A stretch of DNA of 64,000 nucleotides from Angiostrongylus vasorum. Lineage: Eukaryota > Nematoda > Chromadorea > Rhabditida > Metastrongylidae. Position 1 is the first letter of the stretch. Each line of letters starts with the position of its first letter. Positions 1 through 10,699 of the stretch are shown here, piece by piece. Under the pieces are notes generated by a model. That model searched no databases and was not told where the DNA came from. It saw only the letters and a program-made list of their open reading frames with translations. The DNA is taken from contig JADANN010000076.1 in the NCBI GenBank assembly GCA_018806985.1, forward strand, positions 1 through 64,000. Direction: 5' to 3'. Made by a program: the position numbers and the translations under genes.

Positions 1-300
1 TGATTCTGCGGCTCACAGCATAATCTCCATTTTTTTGAGTTTTGCTTGTTTGGCTATTGTGCTTGCCTGGAGTACCCGAGGTCAGCCTAGCCAAAGTTTG
101 CCCACAGGTTGTCACCACCACAAGCACATTCATTCGCAGCCCTTGTAGATCAGATGGGGATATGCCACCATGCGACAAGTTTGATACCAGCACGGTGGTC
201 AATACTGATTTTGATTTGGTTTACTCTTACCTAGGCCTCGTGATGGAGAAATCGGGTACCTTCTCAGCTTGGAAGAACCTGCTGGAGGGATAAATCCCCA
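1..300 (-). repeat. SINE family B, subfamily variant, cut by window edge
   Basis: Shares TTTTTTTGAGTTTTGCTTG with the copy at 20405-20660, which ordinary B copies lack; so these two form a subfamily. Confidence 0.7.
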
Positions 301-614
301 GTGCATTACAATAAAAAACAAATAAAGACTCGCTGGAGTGTTATTTTGGTGTTTGTTGAGGGACTTTAAATTTGTTCAGAATTCAAAGTTTAGGAAGCAT
401 CTAAGTGAAGTCTGAAATTTTTTCAATGGTACCGCATCGTCTGAAAACATCAGCGATAGCTTGTAGGACACCATCATACCTTGCTATACGAAATTCCACT
501 TCCTGGATAGCTTTGCTGTGTGATTTTCTAGTAGTGACGAAGAAAAAAGAGCGGAAAAATGTGTTTCATGTTCTTAAAAAAAGGATACTTTCATCCCTGT
601 AGAGTAAGAAAACT

Positions 615-1260
615 AACACCTTGTTGACAAACATTTATGGATCCTAGTGGTTCTCATCAGATTTTCTGTGAGCTACGATGTGGTTGTTTAAAGTTGATAG
701 TCCAGTTTATTTCGTGCGCCCATTAATCATATGCGACTCATGTCGTCGCCGATGTTTCTTCATTTTGATTGCTGTCACTCTGCTTTTTTTCATTATAACA
801 GTTCTCACAAAACCAAAATGATACTGAGATACTTGCAAAACGATGACGCCCAGGCCAGATAAAACTATGATTACCCTTACCAAGTGCTCAAGTGCTCATG
901 TGTTACCCACGGCACGAATGAGGCTCTCGTTCTGCCTTTCTCTCAGCCAGTCTCCGTATAGATAATTGTTTTTTACTTTTCGAACCGTCGTCCCTGTATG
1001 TTTGTTGCGCCATTTCGTTGTTTCCGTGCTCGTATCTTTCTCTCTTTCTTTCCCTATTTGAGTTCTGTGATGTATAAATGGATAACAACGAACGCAGTGG
1101 ATTCTTAACTTCTGAATCCTATTATGACTACTCGAGATTTCATCTAATTATTGTTACGGTACGTCTATCTATTGGTATCTATTTCCAAATTTATAGCGTC
1201 GATGAGACTAGAAGCTGATTTGTCGAAGGACACTAGTCGGTGACATAAAGGATAAAGGAT
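615..1260 (+). repeat. Module X, copy 1
   Basis: About 600-base module starting CACCTTGTTGACAAACATTT. Also at 5090-5690, 26573-27200 and, inverted, 28870-29435. It includes a family C-like part (GAGATACTTGCAAAAC). Short open frames on its minus strand are not consistent between copies, so I regard it as non-coding. The flank 300-614 matches 26270-26572. Confidence 0.8.
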
Positions 1261-2028
1261 GAAGCTCTCGTTGAAGACACCTGATTCTGTTTCCACTTAC
1301 CCAACACTGTGATTCTGTCTAGTCGGTGACATAAAGGATAAAGGATGAACTCAATACTGTAATCAACGACAGCACATCGCACGTCAGGCGAATGAGACAG
1401 GTTTGATACTGAAAAGGTGATATGAAGAAAGTAGGCAAGAATCAAAGTGCCGAAGCAGTTCCGGTTTTCAGCTAACCACGGCATCACGAATTACCAATGT
1501 TCTGGTCTACTGACAAGGTTTTGCGAGGTTGTTACGAATGCCTACTATGCCTGACGGGTTTCACCTTCTTCAGGCCCAGGATGATCAGAGCCCACCACAG
1601 TCGTCCCTTCTCCGTCTGAGTAGATCCTCTACGTCATCACTCATATCGAGCTGAAACCAATGGAGTAGACCACTACTCGAAGGAACTAAGTTCACCCGGC
1701 AGTGATTTTTAAACGTACTGCTTGATAAATGGTTGTTAATGCAAACTTTGTCTTCTTGAAGTACCATATATTTCTTTATTGCCATAGGTTTCTCTATACT
1801 CGAAAAAATTAGATAATTTGCGCTTGAAGTGGTGGAGCCGTTGCATGTCTTCGCCGTTTTGCCAATGACTAAACCCAGAGAACAAGGGAAGAACTGCTGA
1901 TCTTCTCGACGTGCTAAGTTTCGATAAGGTTTGAAGTAAAAGACTGCACTACTTTGAACACTTTATCGACAAAATGTGCTCAAAAAAAGAGTGGCGACAT
2001 CTTCCACTATCGTCGCAGATCCAGACTC

Positions 2029-2282
2029 TCAGAAGACCGCTTTCATTCCGCCGCTTGCAAATGCACGGGATCCGCTGTAATTGCTTCGTTCAGAGGTGAA
2101 AGCGTAGATAACAACAATTTCACAGCATACTTTGCAGGCCATTATTTTCTTCGAAACATTTTATTATTGAAAAGAAACCTCTCAGCCTCTTGAAAGGTTG
2201 AAGGGATCTACTTCAAGACAACTGAACAAACGGCCAGCACACCAATAGAAACAAAGGCGGTCAGGAGACGCGTGCTCATCAT
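2029..2282 (-). pseudogene. Small secreted peptide gene, copy A, stop codon in exon 1
   Basis: Exon 1 2179-2282 and exon 2 2029-2074 match the family, but the codon for Tyr in LKY is TAG (2208-2210), ending the product after 24 residues. Exon 2 still reads GSRAFASGGMKAVF-stop. It is the divergent partner of copy B and the duplicate of copy C, which has TAC here. It may be a recent null copy or a sequence error. Confidence 0.55.
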
Positions 2283-2328
2283 CTGAAAATTGGCACAGCA
2301 CAGAAATTCTCAAGAACTGCAACTAGGT

Positions 2329-2335
2329 TTTTATA
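2329..2335 (-). promoter_or_regulatory. TATA box of peptide copy A
   Basis: TATAAAA on the minus strand 47 bases before the copy A start codon, at the same place as in copies C and E. The copies differ around it, so its retention suggests function. Confidence 0.45.
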
Positions 2336-3138
2336 CTACCACAAGTCAGTACAGTGGCTTTACAGCAGCTTTCAAGCTTATAGTAAGGAGGTAGTACTGT
2401 GTCACACTTTATCGGATGGCATACCCACCTTTACAAGCTGGAGGAAATCCACAGGAAATTCCGAAGAAGACGGAACAATGGCAAAATCTAACTTGCACGT
2501 CTTTAAATACCCTTGATTTGTTAACATTTTGTTGTTTTCTTCCACGTTGTATATGATTTGATCATCAACACCTACCACACGTATGACGTATCATTTGACG
2601 ATGAAAAGTGCTCATTGAACGGAATAGCTGCGAGCACAGAACGAAACCTATTATTCTTTCCTCTGCTGAAGAGGGTTTGGCTCTGGCAGAACCCAAAAAC
2701 GATGCAGTTTTATGGGAAATGTTCTGGACATCATTCATTGATCAGCTCCATGCAATAAAGACAACAAGTCTAATCGTTATCTACACTGTCCAAGCCACGT
2801 CGTTGCCACGCAGTTGGACGTGTAGTATCGCGTAGCGTAGTGTGATAGTTTGTTGATAAGCAAACGATATGCAACGTGGAAGGAAACAACAAAGCGTTAT
2901 CAAATCGAGGGTATTTAATGAGGTGCAAGTTAGATTTTGCCATTGTTCCGTCTTCTTCGGAATTTGCTGTTGTCTTCCTCCAGCTTGTAAAAGTGGGTTT
3001 ACCGTCTGAACTAGTGTGACTCATCAGTAGCTCCTTTCTGCAAGCAAATAAGTTGCTATGAAACCAGTGCACTGTCTTGGAGTAGTATGGAATTCTAGTC
3101 ACAGTTCTTGAGAATTTCTGTTCTGTGCAAATTTTCAG

Positions 3139-3393
3139 ATGATCAGCACGCGTCTCCTGACCGCCTGTGTTTTGATGGGTGTGCTGGCCGTTTGTTCAGT
3201 TGCTTTGAAGTACATTCCTTCAAGCTTTGAAGATCCTGAGAGGTTTCCTTTCCAATAATAAACATTTTTGACGAAAATAGTAGCCTTCAAAGTCTCTTCT
3301 GAAACTGCTGTTATTTACGCTTGCGTCTCTGAATGAAGCAATTACAGCGGATCCCCTGCATTTGCTGGCGGTGGAATGAAGGCGGTCGTCTGA
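3139..3393 (+). CDS. Small secreted peptide gene, copy B (two exons)
   Basis: Exon 1 3139-3242, intron 3243-3347 (105 bases), exon 2 3348-3393; 49 residues. Residues 1-22 (MISTRLLTACVLMGVLAVCS, VA) form a signal peptide; then ALKYIPSSFEDPE and SGSPAFAGGGMKAVV-stop. Acceptor TTACAG is identical in several copies; donor AG|GTTTCC is weak but its GTTT is kept in all copies. The exon 2 frame and its stop are kept in all six copies, with about half of the A/B differences silent. AATAAA follows about 70 bases after the stop. Without splicing exon 1 would read through to a 39-residue peptide ending RFPFQ. I do not recognise the family; a secreted peptide role is inferred from the signal sequence only. 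Confidence 0.6.
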
Positions 3394-4189
3394 CAGTCTG
3401 GATCAGCTATCGTAGTGGACCCTACTGACGCTGTTTTTATGTTTTTTGAGCACTTTTTTTTAAATAAAGTGTTCAAAATAGTGCAGTGTTTTATTTGAAT
3501 CGTTGAGGAAACTTAGCACGTTCGGAGGGTCAACATTTCTTCCTTGTTCGCTGTGTCTAGTCACTAACAAAACGACGAACACATCAATTGGTTTCGCTTC
3601 AACCAAAAAATAATCTCATTTCTCGGTTCTAAAAAATGTGTGATAATAAAAAAGCATATGGTAACTTAATGAAAACAGACGTCGAATAAAAAAATCAATT
3701 CGAAGACAATCTTTATAAAAAGACACTGCCGAGTGAGCTTGGTTCTTTCGCATGTTGGTCCGCTCCACTGGTTTCGAATCGATGTGAGTGACGGCGACGA
3801 TCATCTACACTGCAGTAAGAGGCAACCGCTGTACTGGGTTCGCATCCCTGTGGCTCCAAGAAGACGAAGCCATCGAGGCATCAGATGCAATAAGGATTTC
3901 TAACAATTTCATATAAGCTTTTCAGTGAACCAAATTACAGATTACTCATGCCAATTTTGAATGAAAGTCAGAATCGAAAGTTTGTTTTGCTGCTTTTCAA
4001 TATAAACACTTATTGTATTCATCTGACGTGATGGTGTGCTGACGATGATTACGGTATCGATAGTACTGTAACCTTTAACGTTTGATTCAAATAACTACGC
4101 GGCTATCTCAATCCTCGCCTTACTGTTGCTGTGACTGCAAAATTTTTTATGAAAAGATATAGGAAACGGCTAACCGGCCATAGCGCTTC

Positions 4190-4507
4190 ATGAACGCTTT
4201 CTTCTTTATCAAAAGCTACTTTTTAAACTTCATTTCTCTCAGGTTTCCGTCTTGCATCTCCTGTCTCGGTGAGTGGAAATTGAAGCCAGATCCCTTGATT
4301 GTCAAGGTTTTCCTCGCCAAGGCACTATCTGGGCTAGAAGGGAAAGCGAGTTGTTATTCCTGCGAATGGAAATGCAACACGTTCATGCCGGTTAGAATAA
4401 AAGTGGTCCATGAGAGTGATGAAAATAGCCGTAACACATTGAAATCGTATCCAACGCTGACTGTGCGAAGTAAAAAAGCGATGCTTTCTGAACTGCACCG
4501 GCTGTGA
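4190..4507 (+). other. 105-codon open frame in duplicated segment, doubtful
   Basis: Open from MNAFFFIKSYF to SEKK-like MLSELHRL, Cys-containing in the middle. The second copy (from about 23743) has two indels and a stop (TAT to TAA), so the frame is not kept. No known domain. Probably not a gene; noted because its 3' half (KASCYSCEWKCNTF...) is the same in both copies. Confidence 0.2.
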
Positions 4508-5089
4508 TTTTTTGGACCATCGACCCAACGAGTTGTGGCGAAGCGCTTGAAAATGTCGCAATGGGAGCGATGTGGAGCAAGATTGGTTGACCCTTGCTGT
4601 AATGCTGGTTAGGGAGCGGAACTTAGCATCAAAATTAAGTGGAAAGGAATAACGGCAGAGAAATATTTTGTGACGACCCCATATAGAACTAGACGCCGTG
4701 GCATAAACCGTGAAATTCTGTAATATCCTGTCGTTGGCAACATGACATCATCGAGCACTTTCTATGACGTCTTCCTCCAAAATCCATTAACAACAGAGTC
4801 ACGGAAAACAACAAATCCGTTGACCTTATTGTTTGATGCCATCCTTAATGGCTAAGGATATACTATGATATGCCTGAGTGGCAGATTATTAAATATTTCA
4901 CGGCGCCATCCAGGAAATCAATGATGTCTTAAATGATTGGTGCTTCTGGTCACTTTGGTGACTATACGACCCTCCTATACGAATCGTACGGCAGAATTAC
5001 ACCTTTCATCAGTCTGATGTTCTACTTTTGTGCAAATTTAGAATCAGCGGTATCCCCATTGCATTGTCTTAGATAGTTGTACCACATAC

Positions 5090-5690
5090 CACCTTGTTGA
5101 CAAACATTTATGGATCCTAGTGGTTCTCATCAGATTTTCTGTGAGCTACGATGTGATTGTTCAAAGTTGATAGTCCAAATTATTTGTGCGCCCATGAATC
5201 ATATGCGACTCATGTCGTCGCCGATGTTTCTTCACTTTTGATTGCTGTCACTCTGCTTTTTTCATTACAACAGTTCTCACGAAAACCAAAATGATACTGA
5301 GATACTTGCAAAACGATGACCCCAGGCCAGATAAAACCATGATTACCCTTACCAAGTGCTCAAGTGCTCATGTGTTACCCACGGCACGAATGAGGCTCTC
5401 GTTCTGCCTTTCTCTCAGCCAGTCTCCATATAGATAATTGTTTTTTACTTTCCGAACCGTCGTCCCTGTATGTTTTTTTGCGTCATTTCGTAGTTTTTCG
5501 CGCTCGTATCTTTCTGTTCTTCTTTCCCTATTTGAGTTTCGTGATGTATAAATGGATAACAACCAACGCAGTGGATTCTTAACTTCTGAATTCGATTATG
5601 ACTACTCGAGATTTCATCTAATTATTGTTACGGTATGCTATAGCTTCGATGAGACTAGATGCTGATTCGTCCAAGGACACTCGTCGGTGA
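5090..5690 (+). repeat. Module X, copy 2
   Basis: Directly follows segmental duplication copy 1 and runs into a family A repeat at 5695. Same junction order (module X then A) as at 26573-27480 and, inverted, at 28597-29435. Confidence 0.8.
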
Positions 5691-5694
5691 CATA

Positions 5695-6115
5695 AAGGAT
5701 AAAGGATAAAGCTCTCGGCGTTGTTCAATCCGTAAGGGATGTGCCATGCATTCGACTTCATCAAGCATCGTTGTAGGTGACTGAATGCATATCTGGCCGT
5801 AATAGAACAAGGTGAGAGACAGGCGAAACAGAAGGACCCGCATGGTGCGGTGGTGAGCGCGCCACTCCCCGGAAAGGACAATAGCGCGTTCGTTCCCCAC
5901 CATAGGTTCCTTCGGTCCAGAGTTTTGCAAAAAATCTCAGCATCATTGAAGGGATATCTGGCCTTTATAATGACTCGCGGTGACCTGCCGATACATCGAG
6001 CCAGTGCAGTTATCCCCGCAGACAAGTCTGGTACCAATTTGCCGAACCCCGGAGTGATGGAAGGTTTATTGGGCCATGGGCGCGGGGATCGATTCCACGT
6101 GTGCGTCGCAGTGGC
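5695..6115 (-). repeat. SINE family A, split by a nested insertion
   Basis: tRNA-derived repeat of about 280 bases: head with A box (consensus TGGCGCAGTGG) and B box (GATTCGATCCC), tail of TTTATCC repeats. Here the head is at the right end. The element is interrupted at 5799-5953 by a family C element flanked by the 10-base direct repeat ATATCTGGCC. The sister copy at 28597-28865 lacks the insert. Confidence 0.85.
5799..5953 (+). mobile_element. SINE family C nested in family A, with target-site duplication
   Basis: Element with tRNA-like head, ending CTCAGCATCATTG. Flanked by ATATCTGGCC at 5789-5798 and 5954-5963. This repeat occurs once in the uninterrupted family A copies, so it is a target-site duplication. 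Confidence 0.8.
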
Positions 6116-6429
6116 GAGTCCAACCAACGTCATTGACACAAAGCAAAAAAAAGCTCTTTACAATAGAAATTTGACTAGAAAGCTAATAGCATAAGGGATA
6201 AAAGGCTTCGAAGGAATATCAATTATTGTTTCGGCTAAAATCTCGATTTTATTCGTTCCTTTCTCGGAGGTCCTTAATCAAAATTTTTAGGATCCTTTAC
6301 GCACGCTCTTCTTGTTCGTTCACCATGCCTAACGGGCTACATAAATTTAAAGCTTTCTGAGTGCTGGTGCACAAGGAACTGCTGTGTGAGTTTTCTATGT
6401 ACTTTTATTCTAAAACAGTGAATGAGAAT

Positions 6430-6705
6430 AAGAATAAAGCTTTCGGCGTCGATCAATCGTTGGTAGACACGCCATGTATTCGACTTCATTAAGCATCGTA
6501 AAGCTGATTTAATGCACATCTGGTCCATGCAAGACTTGTGGTGATCTGCCGACATACCACGCCAGTGCTGCTGTCCTTCCCGACAAATCTGGTATCAATT
6601 TACAGACCTCGGAGGGATGGAAAACTTAGTGAACCTCGAGAACGGGATCGAATCATTGACCACGAGTGTATTACAGGACAGCTCTGACCACAGCACTAAG
6701 TGCGG
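6430..6705 (-). repeat. SINE family A, diverged
   Basis: Recognisable tail (ATAAAGCTTTCGGCG), the core TCGACTTCATTAAGCATCG and GGAGGGATGGAA near the head. The head is badly diverged. A further A-like fragment follows at about 6840-6950, shared inverted with 28010-28100. Confidence 0.65.
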
Positions 6706-7254
6706 TCAACGAAATATAGCGTTCGGTGTTAATCGTTCCTTTAGGGAGTCATTCCAATTGATTTTCCACGCATACGACCCAAGTGAGTATCGTAGAGGGG
6801 ATGGGTGGAGGGTGATTAATGCATCAAGTCAGTCATTTCGTCCTTCAGGGCAACTCTGCAGCATTTCTCCGACCTCGGAAGGGTGGAAAGTTTTGCTTGA
6901 CTGGATAGCAAAATAGAACCGATGACGCGTGTGTATTGCATTGTAACTCCATTATCGATTTCTATGTGCATTTTTGCATAATTTAGAAGCATTTTTGAGC
7001 AATTTTGTTCCTCACCTAGATCTTTGGCTTGACAGTTTGCAACGGCCAATCTCTGTGGGAGCCACTTTTCCGATCTACGATTTTATCGTTGTTGGCGGTT
7101 TTGCTACGATATCAACTCGAATTTGAACAGAATTTTCTAGAATTCCACTGCATTAACGACTAGGACCTTGAAGACCTGTTCAAACAGGCATCAAAAACTC
7201 TACCACCTGTTTCATGTGCCGTCATCTTGATGGACCACTGACTGGACCTTAAAT

Positions 7255-7522
7255 AAAAAGGGTAAAGCTCTCGGCATTGATCTATCCTGAGGAATGTGCC
7301 ATGCATTCGACTTCACTAAGCATCGTTTGGAGGTGAGTGAATGTATATCTGGTCTTTACTCGCGGTGGCCTACCGATGTATCGAGACAGTGCTGCTATCT
7401 TACCAGACAAGTCTGATAGCAATTTGCTGATCCAGGAGGGACGGAAGAGTTGGTGTGCCATGGATGAGGGATCAATTCCACGTTTGTGTTGCAGGTCTCC
7501 TCCGACCACTGTGTCACACGAA
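7255..7522 (-). repeat. SINE family A
   Basis: Full-length, tail at 7255, head ending GACCACTGTGTCACACG. The B box is damaged. Confidence 0.8.
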
Positions 7523-8114
7523 TCGATCTTACGACAGTAAATTTCCCTTGTGCAGTTGTCGCGAGCAAGAGTCGGTTTTTGCACCCTCTAGGAACTCTTT
7601 GAGCCTCTTATCTTTTTTCTAGGATTTCCGTGAAAAACTCTTACAGTAGGTTAGGTGGTCATGATGCTGTGCGTTGGATATCTCAGAGAATGCAATCGCT
7701 AATAGCTCTTGCGAATCGTTTGTCGATTAGATGCATTAAATGTTCGACACACCCTGTCTTCGACAATACAGTGTATAGAATGGCTTTTTTGATAGTGGTA
7801 GTTGGCATAGGTCGGAGCTTTGGATCTTCTCTCTCAATCGCACCATAAGTGATACTCCCAACCTCGTCCTATGGAGTACAGGTTCGATAACGACAGATTA
7901 TCTATGAAATCTGGAGAAATCGAGGGCAAGAAAAGATTTGGTGGCCGCCTCTTTCTGAAGACATCCTAAGAATTAAAAAGTTGTTCGGAGTTACGTCAAA
8001 AAATATTTCCGAAAATCCGCACGAGCGGACGAGAGATTAATGCCGGGCACTGTTTGCTTCGGTGAATGCATGGAGTTTCATAGAAAAACTGAAACTGTCT
8101 CGTTGTTCCTCCCA

Positions 8115-8345
8115 ACGGTTTACCGCCTCATAATGGGTAGGAGGTGTTCCTGGGTGTTAGACTGCAATGTAAAGCGGGTGGATTCATCCGTCCGCCAAGA
8201 TTTTGATTTTGACTTTGCCAGGCTGTCCTCGGGATTCCAGGGAACCACAATGGCTTAGCCAGCAAATCCCCCTAAAATGGTGATTGTGCTGGAGCCCGCA
8301 CACCTATTGATGACGGACCGTTCAAGTATCAAGTATCAAGTATCG
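8115..8345 (+). repeat. SINE family B, internally deleted
   Basis: Head from TTTACCGCCTCATAATGG, then a jump to TTTGCCAGGCTGTCCTCGG; ends with tandem AAGTATC units. Confidence 0.75.
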
Positions 8346-8397
8346 AGTGTTTTGTTTGAAACATTGAGGAAATTTAGCACTTTCGGAAGATTAACAT

Positions 8398-8424
8398 AGT
8401 GGAGGAATGAAAGCTCTCGTCTGA
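8398..8424 (+). pseudogene. Small secreted peptide gene, exon 2 fragment (copy F)
   Basis: Reads SGGMKALV-stop, the conserved end of exon 2, followed by the same 3' flank as copies B and D up to about 8860, including an AATAAA. No exon 1 is seen upstream, where a family B repeat (8115-8345) abuts. A truncated relic of the unit. Confidence 0.5.
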
Positions 8425-8859
8425 CAGCATCGATCTATCGATAGCAGCTATCGTAGTGGACTATGCTGCTACTGTTTTTTTTCAGCACTGTCTGTCAATA
8501 AAGTGCTCAAAATAGTACATTGTTTCATTTTAAATCTTGAGAAAATCTAGCACGTTGGGAAGATCAACATTTCTTCCTCGTTCGCTCTGTTTACTCACTG
8601 ACAAAACGGCGAAGACGCGCAACGGCTCTACCACTTCAACCGGAAATAATCTCGTTTTTCGGCTTTACAGAAATATTTGATAATAAAGAAACATATGGTA
8701 ACCTCGTGAAAACAAACGCGTAATGAAAAAATCATTTCAAAGAGAATCTTTGTGAAAGGGTAGCGCTGAGTGAGCTTAGATCCTTCGAGTGTTGATCCAC
8801 TCGATTTCGAATCGATGTGAGTGATGGCGACGAATATCCACACTGCACGAAGAGGCAAC

Positions 8860-9470
8860 CGTTGTGCTCACGGAGTTATTTTTGACAACGATTCGAGCGC
8901 AATTGTTGACTTCTTCAGCATGAGTGACCTAGGTTCCGCGATAACTTGCTTCGCTGTGGCATCGGTAGCCAGGAACACTTCACTTGTTGAGGAAAACCTC
9001 TGAGGAATTTAACATGCTTGTCAACTTCTTTAATGAAGTGCTAATAAAATTGATGGTGACTGCGAAAGAATGCGTAAAAATCCAAATAGACGAAGAAAAG
9101 CAGTAGTGTGGTGAATCTACGCTGAAAATAAGGTCGAAGAATCTCAAAGAAATATTCCGATGTCTTCTTCTTCAAGCGCTCTAAATTCCCTTCATAAATC
9201 TTTAAACAGAAGTTTCGTCATGACGCTTGTCTTCAATCCTTGTCGTTTCTGATTTCGAAGCAAAGATATGCTCTTTGGAAAGCTATTGTTATCCAATGGA
9301 AAAATCACAAGGACAATATTACTTTGTTCACAAGTGACGCTGAGATGTATGCATAACTTGGAATCTCAGTTTGGCTTTGAGCCCTCCGATTACCCATTCC
9401 GGGGGCTCACCTGTTATCCACAACACTAACCGAGGCTCTTGTTTTGCCTCAGTTTTTTTTACTCAAATGG
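8860..9470. other. Intergenic, no feature seen
   Basis: Unique-looking AT-rich sequence between the peptide-unit relic and a family C-like repeat; nothing supportable. Confidence 0.5.
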
Positions 9471-9479
9471 TGCTCTCAG

Positions 9480-9700
9480 CTTTGTCAAAAGGAATGCACT
9501 GTGGAGCACATGTCGCCTGAGAGAAAGGCAAATAAAGGGCTTGGTGTGGCCATTAGCACGTGAGCCTACGGCTAGGATATTCGTGGATTGAAACCCAATT
9601 GAGGTTCCGGATTTTGCTAAGATCTCAGCATCCTTGTGTTTGCATCTCACATAATACCCCGATATGAAAGAAGAATAGACAGTAAATAAAAGCTTAACAT
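9480..9700 (+). repeat. SINE family C-like, old copy
   Basis: Contains GAGAGAAAGGCAAATAAAGG, a head-like TGGCCATTAGCACG and the typical end CTCAGCATCCTTGTG. The 124-codon open frame on the minus strand here is not supported as a gene. Confidence 0.6.
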
Positions 9701-10244
9701 TATTTCGATCGTTCCTATCCTTGAAGTCGTCACGTTCGCTTTGCGCTTTGAATTGATTTTCTCTCCTTTCCCATTTTTGTCCCATCCTCTTCATTCTCCA
9801 CCATTTTTTCAACTTGAAGAAGAAGTGAACCACCGTTTCACTTTTTTTTCTTGCACGTAGCCATTCGAAGTATTCATGTGGACACCTACTAACGTTTCAA
9901 TGATTCACCACTAGAAGATGTCCATGTGAAAACTTGAATGGCTCCTTTACATAAAGAACTGCTCATACTACGGTATTTTCCATGATTGTTCGATTGTTTT
10001 TGATGGACTCACTTCCTTATTCCTGTTCAGTTCCCAAAAAAATCGTCGTCCCTAATTCCTCACTACGAGCAGGATTTGATGTTCGCGAACGGAAGGTTTC
10101 CATCTAATCACTAAGATGCAACTAAAACGCGGATCATTCTTAGTACTGATTTTCTCTTAGTTGAGTTTCCAAGTTGGAATGTTCAACTCCTTCTTTTTAG
10201 GAGGACCACGAGATGAGATCACCGCTCCCTAACAGTTTACTGCT

Positions 10245-10610
10245 TCATCGTGCCTAGGAGGTGTTCCTCGGTGTCGGACTGCGATGTACAGCGGGGGATT
10301 CGTCCCCCGGCAGGGTCTCCCAAGGTGAGGAGGAGTCCGGCGTTTCTCCATCAGGAAGCCTAGCTAACAGTAAACAAATACCAGGATTCGCCACCAATCA
10401 AAGTCGCATGGTGGCAAACCTCCCTCTGATCCAGAAGGGCTACTGCTGCCTGTGGTGGTGACCACTTAGGGAAGACTTTGGCCAGGCTGACCTCGTGATT
10501 CCAGGGAAACCACAATGGCTTAGCCAGCAAGTCTCCGAAAATGGTGATTATGCTGAGGCCCGCACAACTAGTGATGACGGGCCGTTCAAGTATCAAGTAT
10601 CGAGGAAATT
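10245..10610 (+). repeat. SINE family B
   Basis: About 370-base repeat. Head GCTTCATCGTGCCTAGGAGG, internal GGACTGCGATGTACAGCGG, end GACGGGCCGTTCAAGTATC. A loose A box (TGGCTGGGAGG) and B box (GGGATTCGTCCC) can be drawn in better copies, so a tRNA origin is possible but not sure. Confidence 0.8.
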
Positions 10611-10699
10611 TCATCAGGCATTTCTGTAGGTTTCATTGTCCTTCCCATTGGCAAATATGACCAATATTTACTTTTTATGGATGTTTAGGAACTCTGCCT

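Larger units (their letters stand above)
1600..3810. repeat. Imperfect palindrome carrying divergent peptide genes A/B
   Basis: The left arm (about 1600-2550) is an inverted, diverged copy of the right arm (about 2880-3810); both hold a promoter, the two exons and a long 3' flank. The centre (about 2560-2860) is unpaired. The same structure is at about 21150-23380 in the second duplicate. Arms differ more than the two duplicates do, so the inversion is older. Confidence 0.8.
1358..5075 (+). repeat. 3.7-kb direct segmental duplication, copy 1
   Basis: Near-identical over its whole length to 20921-24642 in the same orientation. Contains the divergent peptide pair A/B and about 1.3 kb of unassigned sequence (3820-5075). 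Differences are scattered substitutions and small indels. Left edge at TGTAATCAACG, right edge near TTGTCTTAGATA. Confidence 0.9.

Noticed and set aside
903..1088. Short Arg-rich open frames in module X
   Set aside because: The four copies have different frames after the first 15 residues, as expected for non-coding repeats.
3334..3429. Alternative frame MKQLQRIPC in the peptide 3' exon
   Set aside because: Copies A and C have ACG instead of ATG, and its length and stop vary, whereas the GGMKAV frame keeps its stop in all copies.
5618..6139. Minus-strand open frame of 173 codons
   Set aside because: Made of family A and a nested family C insertion; not kept in the sister copy.
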